Shown piece by piece: positions 34,791 through 44,301 of a stretch of 64,000 nt of DNA. The stretch covers positions 1,984,001 to 2,048,000 of the forward strand of contig NZ_BOSI01000001.1 of NCBI RefSeq assembly GCF_018403265.1, in the 5' to 3' direction. Source of the DNA: Paenibacillus sp. J31TS4 (GTDB lineage: Bacteria; Bacillota; Bacilli; Paenibacillales; NBRC-103111). Within the stretch, counting starts at the first letter, position 1. Every line of letters starts with the position of its first letter. The notes beneath the pieces are model-generated. The model was not told the DNA's origin. It did no database searches and worked only from the letters and a program-made list of their open reading frames with translations. The position numbers were made by a program, and so were the translations under genes.

Positions 34791-34846
34791 TTTATCGAAT
34801 ATTCGCCATTCTTCCAGTATCCATAATATTGATAAGAATCGATAAA
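34791..34846. promoter_or_regulatory. inverted repeat in the promoter region of the sugar transporter operon
   Basis: TTTATCGA (34791-34798) and TCGATAAA (34839-34846) are perfect inverted copies 40 bases apart in the divergent region between the permease operon and the regulator. This could be a split operator; no direct proof. Confidence 0.3.
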
Positions 34847-34887
34847 AAGGGGAAACGGCTCTAACCCGAACACCATTGGGGCACTAT

Positions 34888-34915
34888 TTGCCAACCAATA
34901 GCCCCATGCTATAAT
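34888..34915 (+). promoter_or_regulatory. sigma-A promoter of the AraC-type regulator
   Basis: TTGCCA (34888-34893) and TATAAT (34910-34915) with a 16-base spacer and an extended TGC before the -10. It lies about 31 bases before the start codon. Confidence 0.7.
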
Positions 34916-34946
34916 CAAGCTATCTTTCTTGCTGGAGGGAAGCGAA

Positions 34947-37211
34947 ATGGACGCAAAGCCTTCGATTCTCAAGCGATACGGAGGTTCTCTGTTCTACCGT
35001 TTGCTCGCAAGCTTTGCCGTCGTCATCGTTCTCCTGATCTCGGTTAATATGCTTACTTATGTTTATTTCCGAAGCACGATCCGTGAAGAGATTGTCAAGA
35101 ACAGCAGCCTGAATCTAAGCGCGACGGTCGAAAACTACGAGAAGCATATCAAGCTCGTCCGAGGGCTGCTGATCAGCTTCTACTTCAATGACAAGACAGA
35201 AATCCTGAAGAATAACACGCTTCATTTCAACTACAGCATAGCGAAACAGGAACAGCTTGAGCTGCAAAAAACGTTGAACAATCCGATGCTTTATCTTCAG
35301 AACGTGGCCTACTATTTCTCGGATATCGATTATGTGATCGACAAGGACGGCACGCGTGAAGCAGGGAGTATGTTCGGCAATCTGTATCGATCCCCGCATT
35401 ATCCCGCATCGTTCTGGAAGGCCGAGCTGGCCAAGCCATTCACGTTCAGCATGTATCCTTCCACCGAATTCACCGAGACGAATGCCTTCTACAGCATGCC
35501 TCTCGGTTCGCTGACGCCCCTGGTCGTCAAAACCTTCTCTAATCCCAAGTTCGGCATTATCGGATTTCTGGATAGCGCCAAAATGTATGATTCGTTCCAT
35601 CAAGTGAAAACGAACAGTGCCTTTTACATATTGGATCAGAATGAAGCACCTTTGTTTGCCATGTCTGAGCTTCCGGAGAAGCCGATCCGGTTCGATACGA
35701 TGGAACAAAAGAAAGGGTATCTTATACACGGGACCGACTACTATTTTTATGAAAAGGGCCCCGAATCCGGCTTCACGTATGTCAATGTCATTCCTTTCGC
35801 CGCCATGACCCAGCAGATCTTCCATCTGAACTTGATTACCATTACGGTGCTTCTTCTCTCCGTTCTCATTGGCATCGCCGTGTCGGTGTTTTTTTCCGCC
35901 CGTTTCCATAATCCGATTTCCGCGATTCTCCGTTCCATTCAGCAAGTAAATCCAGCTTCGGTCCCACAACAAAGCCCAATCAAGGAATTTAACATGATTA
36001 ACGAAAAACTTCACGATTTGTTTAAAGTCAATGAGAACATCCACAAGGATCTTCATTATAAAAACTCTCTCCTGCAGCAGTACGTGTACTTGTGCAAAGC
36101 CAAAATGATTGAATCCGACGTCCAGAACATCCACATCCCCTCCGATACGGAGAAGCCTTTCCGGCTCATTCTGTTTCATCTGCTGTATAAGGAACGGTTT
36201 GTCGGCGGCATGGGCATGGACCAGAACCGGGCGTCCACTTACATCAAGGAATTCATTAACTCTTTGTTTTCCCGTTATTGGGAAGCGCTTACCTTACAAA
36301 TGGAGAAGGATCAGGTTCTGATCATCCTGTTCGGCGATGATTCCGAACAACAAGCATTGTCAGTCGTTCTTCGGCAAGTGGCCGATATTTTATCGCTCGA
36401 TAAACGGTACTGCGACGTGACGATCGCGGTTAGTCCGGTCTACCGGGATCCGTTAGCGTTCAACCCTGCATTCGAATTCGTGATCGGCCTGCTTAAGCAG
36501 AGGAGACTGGGCGAAGGGGTACAGATTATTTCCGCCAAGGAAGCTTTGCCGGACGACCTACTACTCACTCCTTCGGAGGAAAAAGAGTTTACCGCCAATT
36601 TGGTATCGGGCAACGACGGCGTCACCGTTCCTCTGATCAGGAAAGCGTTAAAAAAAGCCGCGGGCAAACAGGCGTCCGTTTTTCAGATGCACGAATTTTC
36701 GAAAGACATCGTAAACCTGGCCGTCAAATCCATGTACAGCATGAACGTCCGCATTTCCCTGACGGAAGATAACCGTCCTCCTTCGGCATTGCTGTACGAG
36801 TGTCGTACCCTTGAGCAGCTCCAATCGTTTTTCGAGCAGTTCCTGACCCGTTCGGCGGAAGGGATAAGACAGAAAAAGACCGAGAACGACTATATCGCGA
36901 GCTTCGTCACCGATTACGTCAACCGCAACTTTGGCAGCGATCTTTCCCTGGATGCGCTGGCCGACAAGTTGAACATCACGGGTGCGTATCTGTCCACTTA
37001 TTACAAAGAGAAGACCGGCGTGAACGTCAGTGATTACGTGAATACCGTTCGCATGAACAAAGCGATGGAGCTGCTGCGCGACACGGATTTGAAGGTTCAG
37101 GACATTGCGCAGCTCATTGGCTATTACAGCATCGCTTCCTTCAACCGTATGTTCAAAAAACATACCGGCTTCACGCCAGGCGAATATAGAAGAGCAAGCG
37201 CTGGTTCTTGA
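34947..37211 (+). CDS. membrane-bound AraC-family regulator with extracellular sensor (YesN/Cache-type)
   Basis: 754 residues from ATG 34947, seven bases after GGAGGG. The first membrane helix is at about 24-45 (LLASFAVVIVLLISVNML), an extracellular Cache-like sensor at about 46-285, the second helix at about 292-315 (ITVLLLSVLIGIAVSVFF), then a linker and middle cytoplasmic region. The AraC/XylS double helix-turn-helix covers the last 100 residues: FGSDLSLDALADKLNITGAYLSTYYKEKTG and LKVQDIAQLIGYYSIASFNRMFKKHTGFTPGEYRR. Such proteins sense extracellular oligosaccharides and activate adjacent transport and lyase genes. It lies exactly between them here. Confidence 0.88.
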   Translation: MDAKPSILKRYGGSLFYRLLASFAVVIVLLISVNMLTYVYFRSTIREEIVKNSSLNLSATVENYEKHIKLVRGLLISFYFNDKTEILKNNTLHFNYSIAKQEQLELQKTLNNPMLYLQNVAYYFSDIDYVIDKDGTREAGSMFGNLYRSPHYPASFWKAELAKPFTFSMYPSTEFTETNAFYSMPLGSLTPLVVKTFSNPKFGIIGFLDSAKMYDSFHQVKTNSAFYILDQNEAPLFAMSELPEKPIRFDTMEQKKGYLIHGTDYYFYEKGPESGFTYVNVIPFAAMTQQIFHLNLITITVLLLSVLIGIAVSVFFSARFHNPISAILRSIQQVNPASVPQQSPIKEFNMINEKLHDLFKVNENIHKDLHYKNSLLQQYVYLCKAKMIESDVQNIHIPSDTEKPFRLILFHLLYKERFVGGMGMDQNRASTYIKEFINSLFSRYWEALTLQMEKDQVLIILFGDDSEQQALSVVLRQVADILSLDKRYCDVTIAVSPVYRDPLAFNPAFEFVIGLLKQRRLGEGVQIISAKEALPDDLLLTPSEEKEFTANLVSGNDGVTVPLIRKALKKAAGKQASVFQMHEFSKDIVNLAVKSMYSMNVRISLTEDNRPPSALLYECRTLEQLQSFFEQFLTRSAEGIRQKKTENDYIASFVTDYVNRNFGSDLSLDALADKLNITGAYLSTYYKEKTGVNVSDYVNTVRMNKAMELLRDTDLKVQDIAQLIGYYSIASFNRMFKKHTGFTPGEYRRASAGS

Positions 37212-37402
37212 TGCCGGATTCCATAAGAGAGCATCTAGCCGTGCGCTGTTAGGAAGTGCCGCCGCAAGGAACAAACAAAGAGAACACCGCTCTGCTCCGA
37301 AGATAGTCCGCCATGCATGACGGCACCCAATGAGCGAAATCGGTTAGGAGAAAAGGCAATGGATGGTCTCAAATCTTACAATCGGTTAATGGCTGTGAAG
37401 AA

Positions 37403-37438
37403 CGGTTGGTTCAACCGGGACAGCTTCCGCTTTATACT
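37403..37438 (+). promoter_or_regulatory. promoter with overlapping palindromic operator before the lyase gene
   Basis: TTCAAC (37410-37415) and TATACT (37433-37438) with a 17-base spacer. CGGTTG-GTT-CAACCG (37403-37417), a perfect inverted repeat, covers the -35. The remaining part of the 285-base gap after the AraC gene shows nothing else. Confidence 0.5.
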
Positions 37439-37496
37439 GGGGATGTCTTCCAAAATGAAGGCGCATACATTTCGGTTAAAGGAGGGAACGAGAGCC

Positions 37497-40400
37497 ATGC
37501 GTTTGAAAAGCTTGCAGAAACGATTAGCACTGCTGCTAACGGTTGCTTTGCTGCTTCCCGGCATGCTCATTGCCAAAGAGCCGCCGAAAGCCTATGCGGC
37601 AGAGGGGCCGAACCTGTTTCAAAACGGGGATTTTGAGGTTCTGGACTCGAATAGGCTGCCCGTCGGCTGGAGCATGGGGAATTACAGCAACGCCACGACA
37701 GCCAAGCCGGTTTATGCAGTGGACGAGGCCGTCTACAAGGTCGGAACGCACTCCTACAAGCTAAGCGCGGCGGATAACAAGATCAGCCGCGGCTCCATCA
37801 AGCAGGATATTCTGCTGTCGCCCGATCTGAACGGGAAGCCGATGAAGCTGCAATTTTGGGTCAAAACGGATCGGATCGACGAATCGTCCGGGGGTCCGAG
37901 AGCCTATGCGAGAATCCAAACGTATAACAGCAAGGGAGCAAGAATCGGAGGCGTCAACGAGACGACTTCCTTTAAAGGAACGAACGACTGGACGCTCGTG
38001 GAAAAAAGCTTTGCGATTCCAAAAGACAGCGATGCCGTGAGAATTACCTTCGAGGCATTCCTGGAGTATACAGCCGGCACCGCATGGTTTGACGATCTGC
38101 GCATGTTTGAGGTGCTGCCGGATGACCCGCCGCCTAAGCCGCAGGACGGAAACCTGCTGTCGAACGGCGGATTTGAGAAGACGGAGCCCTCCAGCGCCTG
38201 GGCCGGCAACGTCGGACCCGTCCAGGTAACGACATGGAGAGCAAGCGGGAATCCCGTCTTTTCCGTCGACAGCACCGTGTTCCATAGCGGGACCAAGTCG
38301 GCGCGGATCGATGGAGCTCCTCCTGCGGCCAGCCGGGGAGCTGTCGTTCAGGAAACGACCGCGCTGGCTATCGGGAAGCCCTATCTCGTCAGCGGTTGGG
38401 TGAAAACAAAGGACGTCTCCAGTCCCGTTGTTGTCCGCCTACAGTATAAGCGCAACGGGGGACAAAGCGTCATCGTACCGCTTCTGAGCGAGGCGATCAG
38501 CGGAACGACGGATTGGACGCCTTTTCATCAAGTCGTCACGCTGCCGGATACGACGGACAACCCTGCGGCACCCTCCGTCAAGGTGGAGGCCTTCCTCGAA
38601 AATGCGACCGGCACGGTCTGGTTCGACGACTTCTCCATCAAAGAGCATGTTCCGCTCCAGGAATTTACGCTGGCACCGGAAATCGTCGAATTGCAAACCG
38701 GGCAGTCCGCCCAAATTCAAACCGTGTTCACCCCGGCGGACGCTTCGCTTCAGCAATTGACCTGGAGCTCGTCCGATCCGGTATCGGTCGCCGTCTACCA
38801 GGATGGCCGGATCTTCGGTCTGTCGCCCGGCTATTCCATCCTTTCGGCCGTATCCGCCGAAACAAAGACGACCCGCCGCGTTGCCGTATCGGTCGATGCT
38901 CCGGGCTCGCTGACCGTTCAGCCTTACTCGGGAACCGTCGCCGAGAACGGCGAATTGCAGGGAAGGCTACTTGCAAACGATTCGACTCAGGCAGCCGTTA
39001 CCTTCGAGGTTGCCGTCGGACCGAGCAACGGTAAGCTAACCTTGCAGCCCGACGGGGGGTTCCGCTACTACCCGAACCGCTATTATTCCGGAGCCGACGA
39101 GTTTACGTACCTGGTCCGTACACCGGGCGGAGTCCCTAAATTCAACAAAGCCCGTTTGATGGTCACGCCGGACGATAAGCCGCCCGTACTCGATCTGCTG
39201 TGGTATTCGACGGCTAAGGACACTCCCTTGACCGGCAAGCTGGGGAATGTGCTCAGTCCCGATGCCAATTCCGTCACATGGGCGAAAGCCGCGGACCCGC
39301 AGGGGCAATTGGTCATCCAGGCAAACGGAGCGTTTACATACACGCCAAAGCCCGGCTTCGTCGGATACGAGACGTTCCAAGTTGCGGCAACCGGCAAAAA
39401 CGGCCTGCGTACGGAAGGATCCGTGAACGTCTTCGTCGTTCCGGACAAAGCCGACTTTTCCGCTAAGCTTGCTGCTCAGGGCAACGCCAACGTCCATCCG
39501 CGGCTGCTAGCGAACGACAGCGATTTTGCGGCGATCCGCGGCTTGGTCGGCCAAGACCGGTATGTAACGGAATGGTTCGACAAGCTGAAGCAGGCGACCG
39601 ATCCGCTGCTTGGGCAGGCTCCCTATCCGTACCTCGCGAACGGGGGAAGCACGGGCAATATCCGGGACTTGCTCATAAACACGTCCCTCATGTACCAACT
39701 GACCAAGGAACCGCGTTATGCCGAGAGGGCGATACAGGAGCTGGAGTCGGCTGCGGGCTTTGCGGATTGGGGCGGCCGGTACAACAACATGCTGTCCTTG
39801 ACGTATCTCTCGTACAGCGCGGCATTCGCCTATGACTTGCTGTATAACGTCATGACGCCCGAGCAGCGGACGACGGTCGAGCTGGCGATTGTCAAGCACG
39901 CCCTGACCCCCGCGCTGGAGTGGTACCGCGGAGGGTTTACCCATAACGGAGAGTTCAACAATATCAACTTTGTCGATAACGGAAGCTTCGGCCTGACGGC
40001 GCTTGCTCTGCTGGGCGAGGGCGGTGCGGCGAACGAGGCGGCCGGTGAGGTGCTGCAAGGCGTTTACCGCAAGCTGCAGAATTCCCTGCGCTTTTACAAC
40101 GGCGACGGCTCTTGGCCGGAGGGTCCCAGCTATTTTCAATATGGGACGATGCCGCTGTTTCTCATGATGGCATCGCTCAACAAATCGATGGGAACCGACT
40201 ACGGGCTGACTTCCCTCGAGGGGATTCGGCAGACGGGCTCCTTCCCGGTTCATATGCAGGGGCCGGGCGGATTCTTCAACTTCTATGATGGGGATATTCT
40301 ACTCCCCCATCCTCAATCGCTTTGGCTGGCCGACTTCTTCAACCGGCCGGACTATGCTTGGCAAATGGGCGAGCTGTACCGGACACAGGGCGTTTACTCA

Positions 40401-42257
40401 CCATTTTACCTGTTGTTCTATAAACCCGGCATGTTCGATACCCAGCCTACCGGGCTGGACCATGAATTTGCAGGGATCGCGTCGATGACGATGCGAAGCT
40501 CCTGGGAGGACCCTAACGGCACTTACGCAGCGATCAAAGGCTTCAAGGATCCACTGCTCAGCCATCTCGATATGGATGCCGGAAGCTTCGTGTTCGATGC
40601 GCTCGGCGAGAGATGGGCGCTCGACCCGGGCAATGAGAATTATAACCTCCCCGGATATTGGGATGCCGCGCAAGGAACGCGTTGGACCTATTACCGGAAA
40701 GGAGCTCAGGGACACAATACCGTCGTGATCAATCCGCTGAGCAACCCGGTTCATATGCAGGATTACGACGCGACCGCCCCGCTCGTGCACAGCGAATCGA
40801 AGCCTCGCGGCGCATTAGGGATCGTCGATTTGACCGATCGCTACCCGCTCGATGCGGTTTCCTTCCAGCGCGGCATGATGCTAACGGGAAATCGCGACCA
40901 GCTGATCGTCCAGGATGAAATGAAGCTGAAGGCGCCGTCGGAGCTGTACTGGTTTATGCATACGAAAGCGTCCATCCGGATCATCGAAGACGGCCGGGCC
41001 GCGATATTAAGTCAAAAGGACAAAAAGCTGTATGTCAAAATGCTGGATGCCCCGGCGGGCGCGGTGTTTACCTCCATGAGCGCCGAACCGCTACCCGGAA
41101 CGCCGAACCCGTCTGGGCAAGCGGTAAATGTCGAGTTTCGGAAGCTCGCTGTCCATATGACCAATATGGAGGAAGGCAAGCTGTCCATCTGGATGGTGCC
41201 GCTGTCCGAGTATGATCCGCTGCCGACCGAGGCACCTGCATTCGTGCCGCTGAGCGGCTGGGCGATTCCTGACGGCGAGCTGCCTGCAAAGCCAGTCCCT
41301 CCTGTTGTGACTAATCTGACCGCGGACGGCAAGACGATCAGCGGCTTCGTCCCTTCCCGGACGTATTACGAGATCGTCGTGCCATATGAGGAGACGGCTG
41401 TGCCTAAGATCGAAGCGGCTTCGAATTTTCCGGTTTCGACTTCGCCGGCCGCGTCCATACCGGGGAAAACGGTCGTAACCGTCACCGATCCCGCGAATCC
41501 GGGGAACGTCAATCGCTACACGGTCTCCTTCCTGCGCGGACCGATTGTTGGGGACCCGCCGGACATCAACCGCTTGCCTGTGACAAGCGTGAAGGCGAGT
41601 GCTGTTCCTCAGGCGGATCAGGGCTTCACGCCCGATAAAACACTGGACCGCGATTTGACGACCCGCTGGACGGCGGAAGGGCCTCAGTGGATTCAGTACG
41701 ATCTCGGCCAAGAGCGGGAGATCGGGGCCGTCTCAATTGCCTTCATTAGCGGAAATGCGCGCAAAAGCTACTTTTCGATCGCAACGTCGCTGGATGGGGA
41801 AACTTGGAGCACGGTCTATGCGGACGGAGTCAGCTCGGGAACGACCAACGAGCCCGAGGTTTACCACTTCCCATCCACAAAGGCCCGCTACGTCCAAATT
41901 AACGGCTTCGGCAATTCCGCGAACCGGTGGAACAATTATGCGGAGGTCGGCATTTTCCGCACGACCCCGGTGTCCGTACGCGTGGAGGCTCCCGCTGTCT
42001 GGAAAACGGGCGAGAAGCGACAGCTTGCCGCATGGCTGACGTTTGCCGACGGCACACAAGCGCTGGCGCAGAAGGCGGAGTTTGTGAGCAGCGACGGAAA
42101 AAATATGAAGATCGGAGAAAACGGCTTAGGCCATGCGCTGCGCGCGGGAGACGTCCAATTGACGGTCTACGATCGCGAATACGGGCTGCAGGGAATGCTG
42201 AACGTTACCGTGAAAACGGGAGCGGGCACGGTTCCGGACAACCTGCTGAGCAAGTAA
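37497..42257 (+). CDS. giant secreted heparinase II/III-type polysaccharide lyase
   Basis: 1586 residues from ATG 37497 (GGAGGG ten bases upstream); a longer frame from 37317 would bury the signal peptide. Signal peptide about 1-35 (LLLTVALLLPGMLIA, AYA-AEG). Then two beta-jelly-roll carbohydrate-binding modules (about 36-205 and 218-385), a bacterial Ig-like domain (about 388-465), two cadherin-like domains (470-655), the alpha-toroid of an alginate-lyase/heparinase type (665-960, with THNGEFNNINFVDNGSFG), the heparinase II/III beta-sandwich (about 1020-1250, HLDMDAGSFVFDALGERW, KGAQGHNTVVINP), an F5/8C domain (about 1358-1490) and a last Ig-like domain. It should cleave a uronic-acid polysaccharide outside the cell. 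The exact substrate is not visible. Confidence 0.88.
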   Translation: MRLKSLQKRLALLLTVALLLPGMLIAKEPPKAYAAEGPNLFQNGDFEVLDSNRLPVGWSMGNYSNATTAKPVYAVDEAVYKVGTHSYKLSAADNKISRGSIKQDILLSPDLNGKPMKLQFWVKTDRIDESSGGPRAYARIQTYNSKGARIGGVNETTSFKGTNDWTLVEKSFAIPKDSDAVRITFEAFLEYTAGTAWFDDLRMFEVLPDDPPPKPQDGNLLSNGGFEKTEPSSAWAGNVGPVQVTTWRASGNPVFSVDSTVFHSGTKSARIDGAPPAASRGAVVQETTALAIGKPYLVSGWVKTKDVSSPVVVRLQYKRNGGQSVIVPLLSEAISGTTDWTPFHQVVTLPDTTDNPAAPSVKVEAFLENATGTVWFDDFSIKEHVPLQEFTLAPEIVELQTGQSAQIQTVFTPADASLQQLTWSSSDPVSVAVYQDGRIFGLSPGYSILSAVSAETKTTRRVAVSVDAPGSLTVQPYSGTVAENGELQGRLLANDSTQAAVTFEVAVGPSNGKLTLQPDGGFRYYPNRYYSGADEFTYLVRTPGGVPKFNKARLMVTPDDKPPVLDLLWYSTAKDTPLTGKLGNVLSPDANSVTWAKAADPQGQLVIQANGAFTYTPKPGFVGYETFQVAATGKNGLRTEGSVNVFVVPDKADFSAKLAAQGNANVHPRLLANDSDFAAIRGLVGQDRYVTEWFDKLKQATDPLLGQAPYPYLANGGSTGNIRDLLINTSLMYQLTKEPRYAERAIQELESAAGFADWGGRYNNMLSLTYLSYSAAFAYDLLYNVMTPEQRTTVELAIVKHALTPALEWYRGGFTHNGEFNNINFVDNGSFGLTALALLGEGGAANEAAGEVLQGVYRKLQNSLRFYNGDGSWPEGPSYFQYGTMPLFLMMASLNKSMGTDYGLTSLEGIRQTGSFPVHMQGPGGFFNFYDGDILLPHPQSLWLADFFNRPDYAWQMGELYRTQGVYSPFYLLFYKPGMFDTQPTGLDHEFAGIASMTMRSSWEDPNGTYAAIKGFKDPLLSHLDMDAGSFVFDALGERWALDPGNENYNLPGYWDAAQGTRWTYYRKGAQGHNTVVINPLSNPVHMQDYDATAPLVHSESKPRGALGIVDLTDRYPLDAVSFQRGMMLTGNRDQLIVQDEMKLKAPSELYWFMHTKASIRIIEDGRAAILSQKDKKLYVKMLDAPAGAVFTSMSAEPLPGTPNPSGQAVNVEFRKLAVHMTNMEEGKLSIWMVPLSEYDPLPTEAPAFVPLSGWAIPDGELPAKPVPPVVTNLTADGKTISGFVPSRTYYEIVVPYEETAVPKIEAASNFPVSTSPAASIPGKTVVTVTDPANPGNVNRYTVSFLRGPIVGDPPDINRLPVTSVKASAVPQADQGFTPDKTLDRDLTTRWTAEGPQWIQYDLGQEREIGAVSIAFISGNARKSYFSIATSLDGETWSTVYADGVSSGTTNEPEVYHFPSTKARYVQINGFGNSANRWNNYAEVGIFRTTPVSVRVEAPAVWKTGEKRQLAAWLTFADGTQALAQKAEFVSSDGKNMKIGENGLGHALRAGDVQLTVYDREYGLQGMLNVTVKTGAGTVPDNLLSK

Positions 42258-42292
42258 GGTAAGCTGGAAACCAAATCTCCTGCACGAAAGCA

Positions 42293-42340
42293 AAACCACC
42301 CGCTCTCTCGCGTTGCCTAACGCGGAAGCGGGTGGTTTTT
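42293..42340 (+). terminator. Rho-independent terminator after the lyase gene
   Basis: AACCACCCGCT with AGCGGGTGGTTTTT, and an inner CGCGTT-GCCT-AACGCG hairpin. It may also stop the convergent minus-strand operon, because AAAAC precedes it. Confidence 0.88.
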
Positions 42341-42414
42341 CGTTTGTGCCGGCAACGCCGTTCAGGATGGCGGGTTCCCCAACGGCATGGCTGACTTTGC
42401 CCACGACGAGTTCG

Positions 42415-44256
42415 TTAAAGATGCTCGGGAATGGCCTTCCCTTCTCCGAGATGGCGGCTGAAAAAGTGGATTACTCCCCTATTCAGCGCAATGTGGTTCT
42501 CCAGCTTCTCCGTCTGATGGCCTTCATCCTCAAAAATGACCAGCTCGGCGTCCTGGCCTCTCGCCTTCATTTCCTCATACAACTGTTCCGCTTCCGTAAC
42601 GGGAACCCGGGTGTCGTTGCGGCCGTGGAAGATAAGCAGAGGTACTTTGATCTTGTGCGAATGGTTCAGCGGAGCTATCTCCTCGAAAAAGTCGGAATCG
42701 TGGGCCAGCGTGCCGTACTCGGATTCTCTCAGCTTCCTGCGCCATTCCCCGGTGTTCTGCAGGAAGGTGCGGAAATGGGCGATGCCGACGATATCCACGC
42801 CCGCCGCCCACAAGTCCGGATAATGCGTTAGGGCCGCAAGCACCATGAATCCTCCGTAGCTCCTCCCAACGACGCCGATTCTGCTCGTATCGATTTCCTC
42901 GAACCGCGCCAGATCCTTGACCATCTCCGCCAAGTCGGCGACCGCGTCCATCCGTTTGCGTCCGTTGTCGAGATTCAGGTACGTTTTGCCGTAGCCTTTG
43001 CTGCCGCGGACGTTAGGCGTAATGACCGGATAGCCTTGCCCGACGAAATACTGGATGACCGGCTGGAATTCGAAGCGGATCTGCGATTCCGGTCCGCCAT
43101 GAATATGAACGATGGCCGGCGACTTGCGGCTGCTCCCTTCTTGCCGGAACAGAGCCGGATCGGGCCGGTAATAAAAATAAGGCACCTCGACTCCGTCGAA
43201 CGATCGGAATGAATACAGCTCGGCTTCGCGCCAGAGATGGCCGACCGTCTCCGATTCAGCAAAATGGGTAAGCCTCCGGACCTTATCGCCATCGATGCGG
43301 CAGCTCCAGAGATCCCCGGGCAGGACAGGACTCTTCAAGCAAAACACGAGCTCCTCGTCGCTGAGCCAGGATAACGATTGCTTGACGCTGCGCGGCAATC
43401 CTTCGATTTGCTGGGAATCGCCGGTCGTTATATCGTAGAGATACAAGCCCGACAGACCGCCTTCATTGACGGTGTAGGCGATCTTGCTGCCGTTCGGAGA
43501 CAGTTTAGCCTCCTCTATGTCCCACTCCGGGATATGGCAGAGCAGCTCCGCTTCCCTAGCATCCAAGGAGAACCGGTACAACGCCGTCGTATTCGTATCC
43601 GCATTCGTCAGGAAGTACCCCGCCGCTCCTCTAACCTGGACAGAAGAGTAGCTTCCGGAGCCCGGAACGCCGATGGGGCGGGTGCTTCCGCTCTGCAGGT
43701 CCAACACGTACAAGCTCTGGTAGATGTTCGTTTCTTCGATGAGCACCAGCAGTCCGGATCCGTCCGGCAGCCAGCCGGCCGGCGTGCACTTGCCGTCATG
43801 CCGGTACACGACCTGCAGTTGATTCGTGTCCAAATGCAGGACATATACATCGAACAGCCCCGGGCCTCTCCGGTTGCTGGAGAACGAGAGCTTGGTCCCG
43901 CAGGGCGACCAACCGCCCAGATGGTGAAAATGCTGCGGCGAGTGGACCAGCTCTTTCACTTGCCCGGTCTCGTTGTCCAGCATGTACAGCTGCTGCTTCT
44001 CATTCCCCTGGCAGTCCATGCCGAAGACTGTCCTCGTTCCGCAAGGGGAATGCTTGACATCCAGAACCCGGTCCGGCATCTGCACGACCTGCTCGCAGCT
44101 TCCCGTTGCCGCATCCCAGCTCCATAGCTGCGGCAATCCCGTCTGTTTCGTCAAAAACGTCACCTTGCAGCGATTCGGCAGCACTTGGGGGTTATAGGCC
44201 GTCACAACGGTTAAATAGGCTTGAAGGATCTCATGATCCTGCACGTTCATATCCAT
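42415..44256 (-). CDS. S9 family prolyl oligopeptidase/acylaminoacyl peptidase
   Basis: 613 residues from ATG 44256 behind AAGGAG. Beta-propeller repeats fill the N-terminal 350 residues (GGWSPCGTKLSFSSNRRG, AKLSPNGSKIAYTVNEGG). The alpha/beta hydrolase has VVGRSYGGFMVLAA (nucleophile Ser about 465), FHGRNDTRVP (Asp about 548) and FEDEGHQTEK (His about 580). HIHGGPESQ forms the oxyanion region. It has no signal peptide, so it acts on imported peptides. It is the last gene of the operon that starts with an M20 dipeptidase and an oligopeptide transporter, which fits intracellular breakdown of the transported peptides. Confidence 0.9.
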   Translation of the reverse strand: MDMNVQDHEILQAYLTVVTAYNPQVLPNRCKVTFLTKQTGLPQLWSWDAATGSCEQVVQMPDRVLDVKHSPCGTRTVFGMDCQGNEKQQLYMLDNETGQVKELVHSPQHFHHLGGWSPCGTKLSFSSNRRGPGLFDVYVLHLDTNQLQVVYRHDGKCTPAGWLPDGSGLLVLIEETNIYQSLYVLDLQSGSTRPIGVPGSGSYSSVQVRGAAGYFLTNADTNTTALYRFSLDAREAELLCHIPEWDIEEAKLSPNGSKIAYTVNEGGLSGLYLYDITTGDSQQIEGLPRSVKQSLSWLSDEELVFCLKSPVLPGDLWSCRIDGDKVRRLTHFAESETVGHLWREAELYSFRSFDGVEVPYFYYRPDPALFRQEGSSRKSPAIVHIHGGPESQIRFEFQPVIQYFVGQGYPVITPNVRGSKGYGKTYLNLDNGRKRMDAVADLAEMVKDLARFEEIDTSRIGVVGRSYGGFMVLAALTHYPDLWAAGVDIVGIAHFRTFLQNTGEWRRKLRESEYGTLAHDSDFFEEIAPLNHSHKIKVPLLIFHGRNDTRVPVTEAEQLYEEMKARGQDAELVIFEDEGHQTEKLENHIALNRGVIHFFSRHLGEGKAIPEHL

Positions 44257-44301
44257 TCGTTTCGTCTCCTTAAAAGGGATCGGCAAGCAGCCGCAGCCCG
44301 G

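Noticed and set aside
35115-36179. A 354-codon minus-strand open frame
   Set aside because: Antisense to the AraC-type regulator, which has clear domains and promoter.
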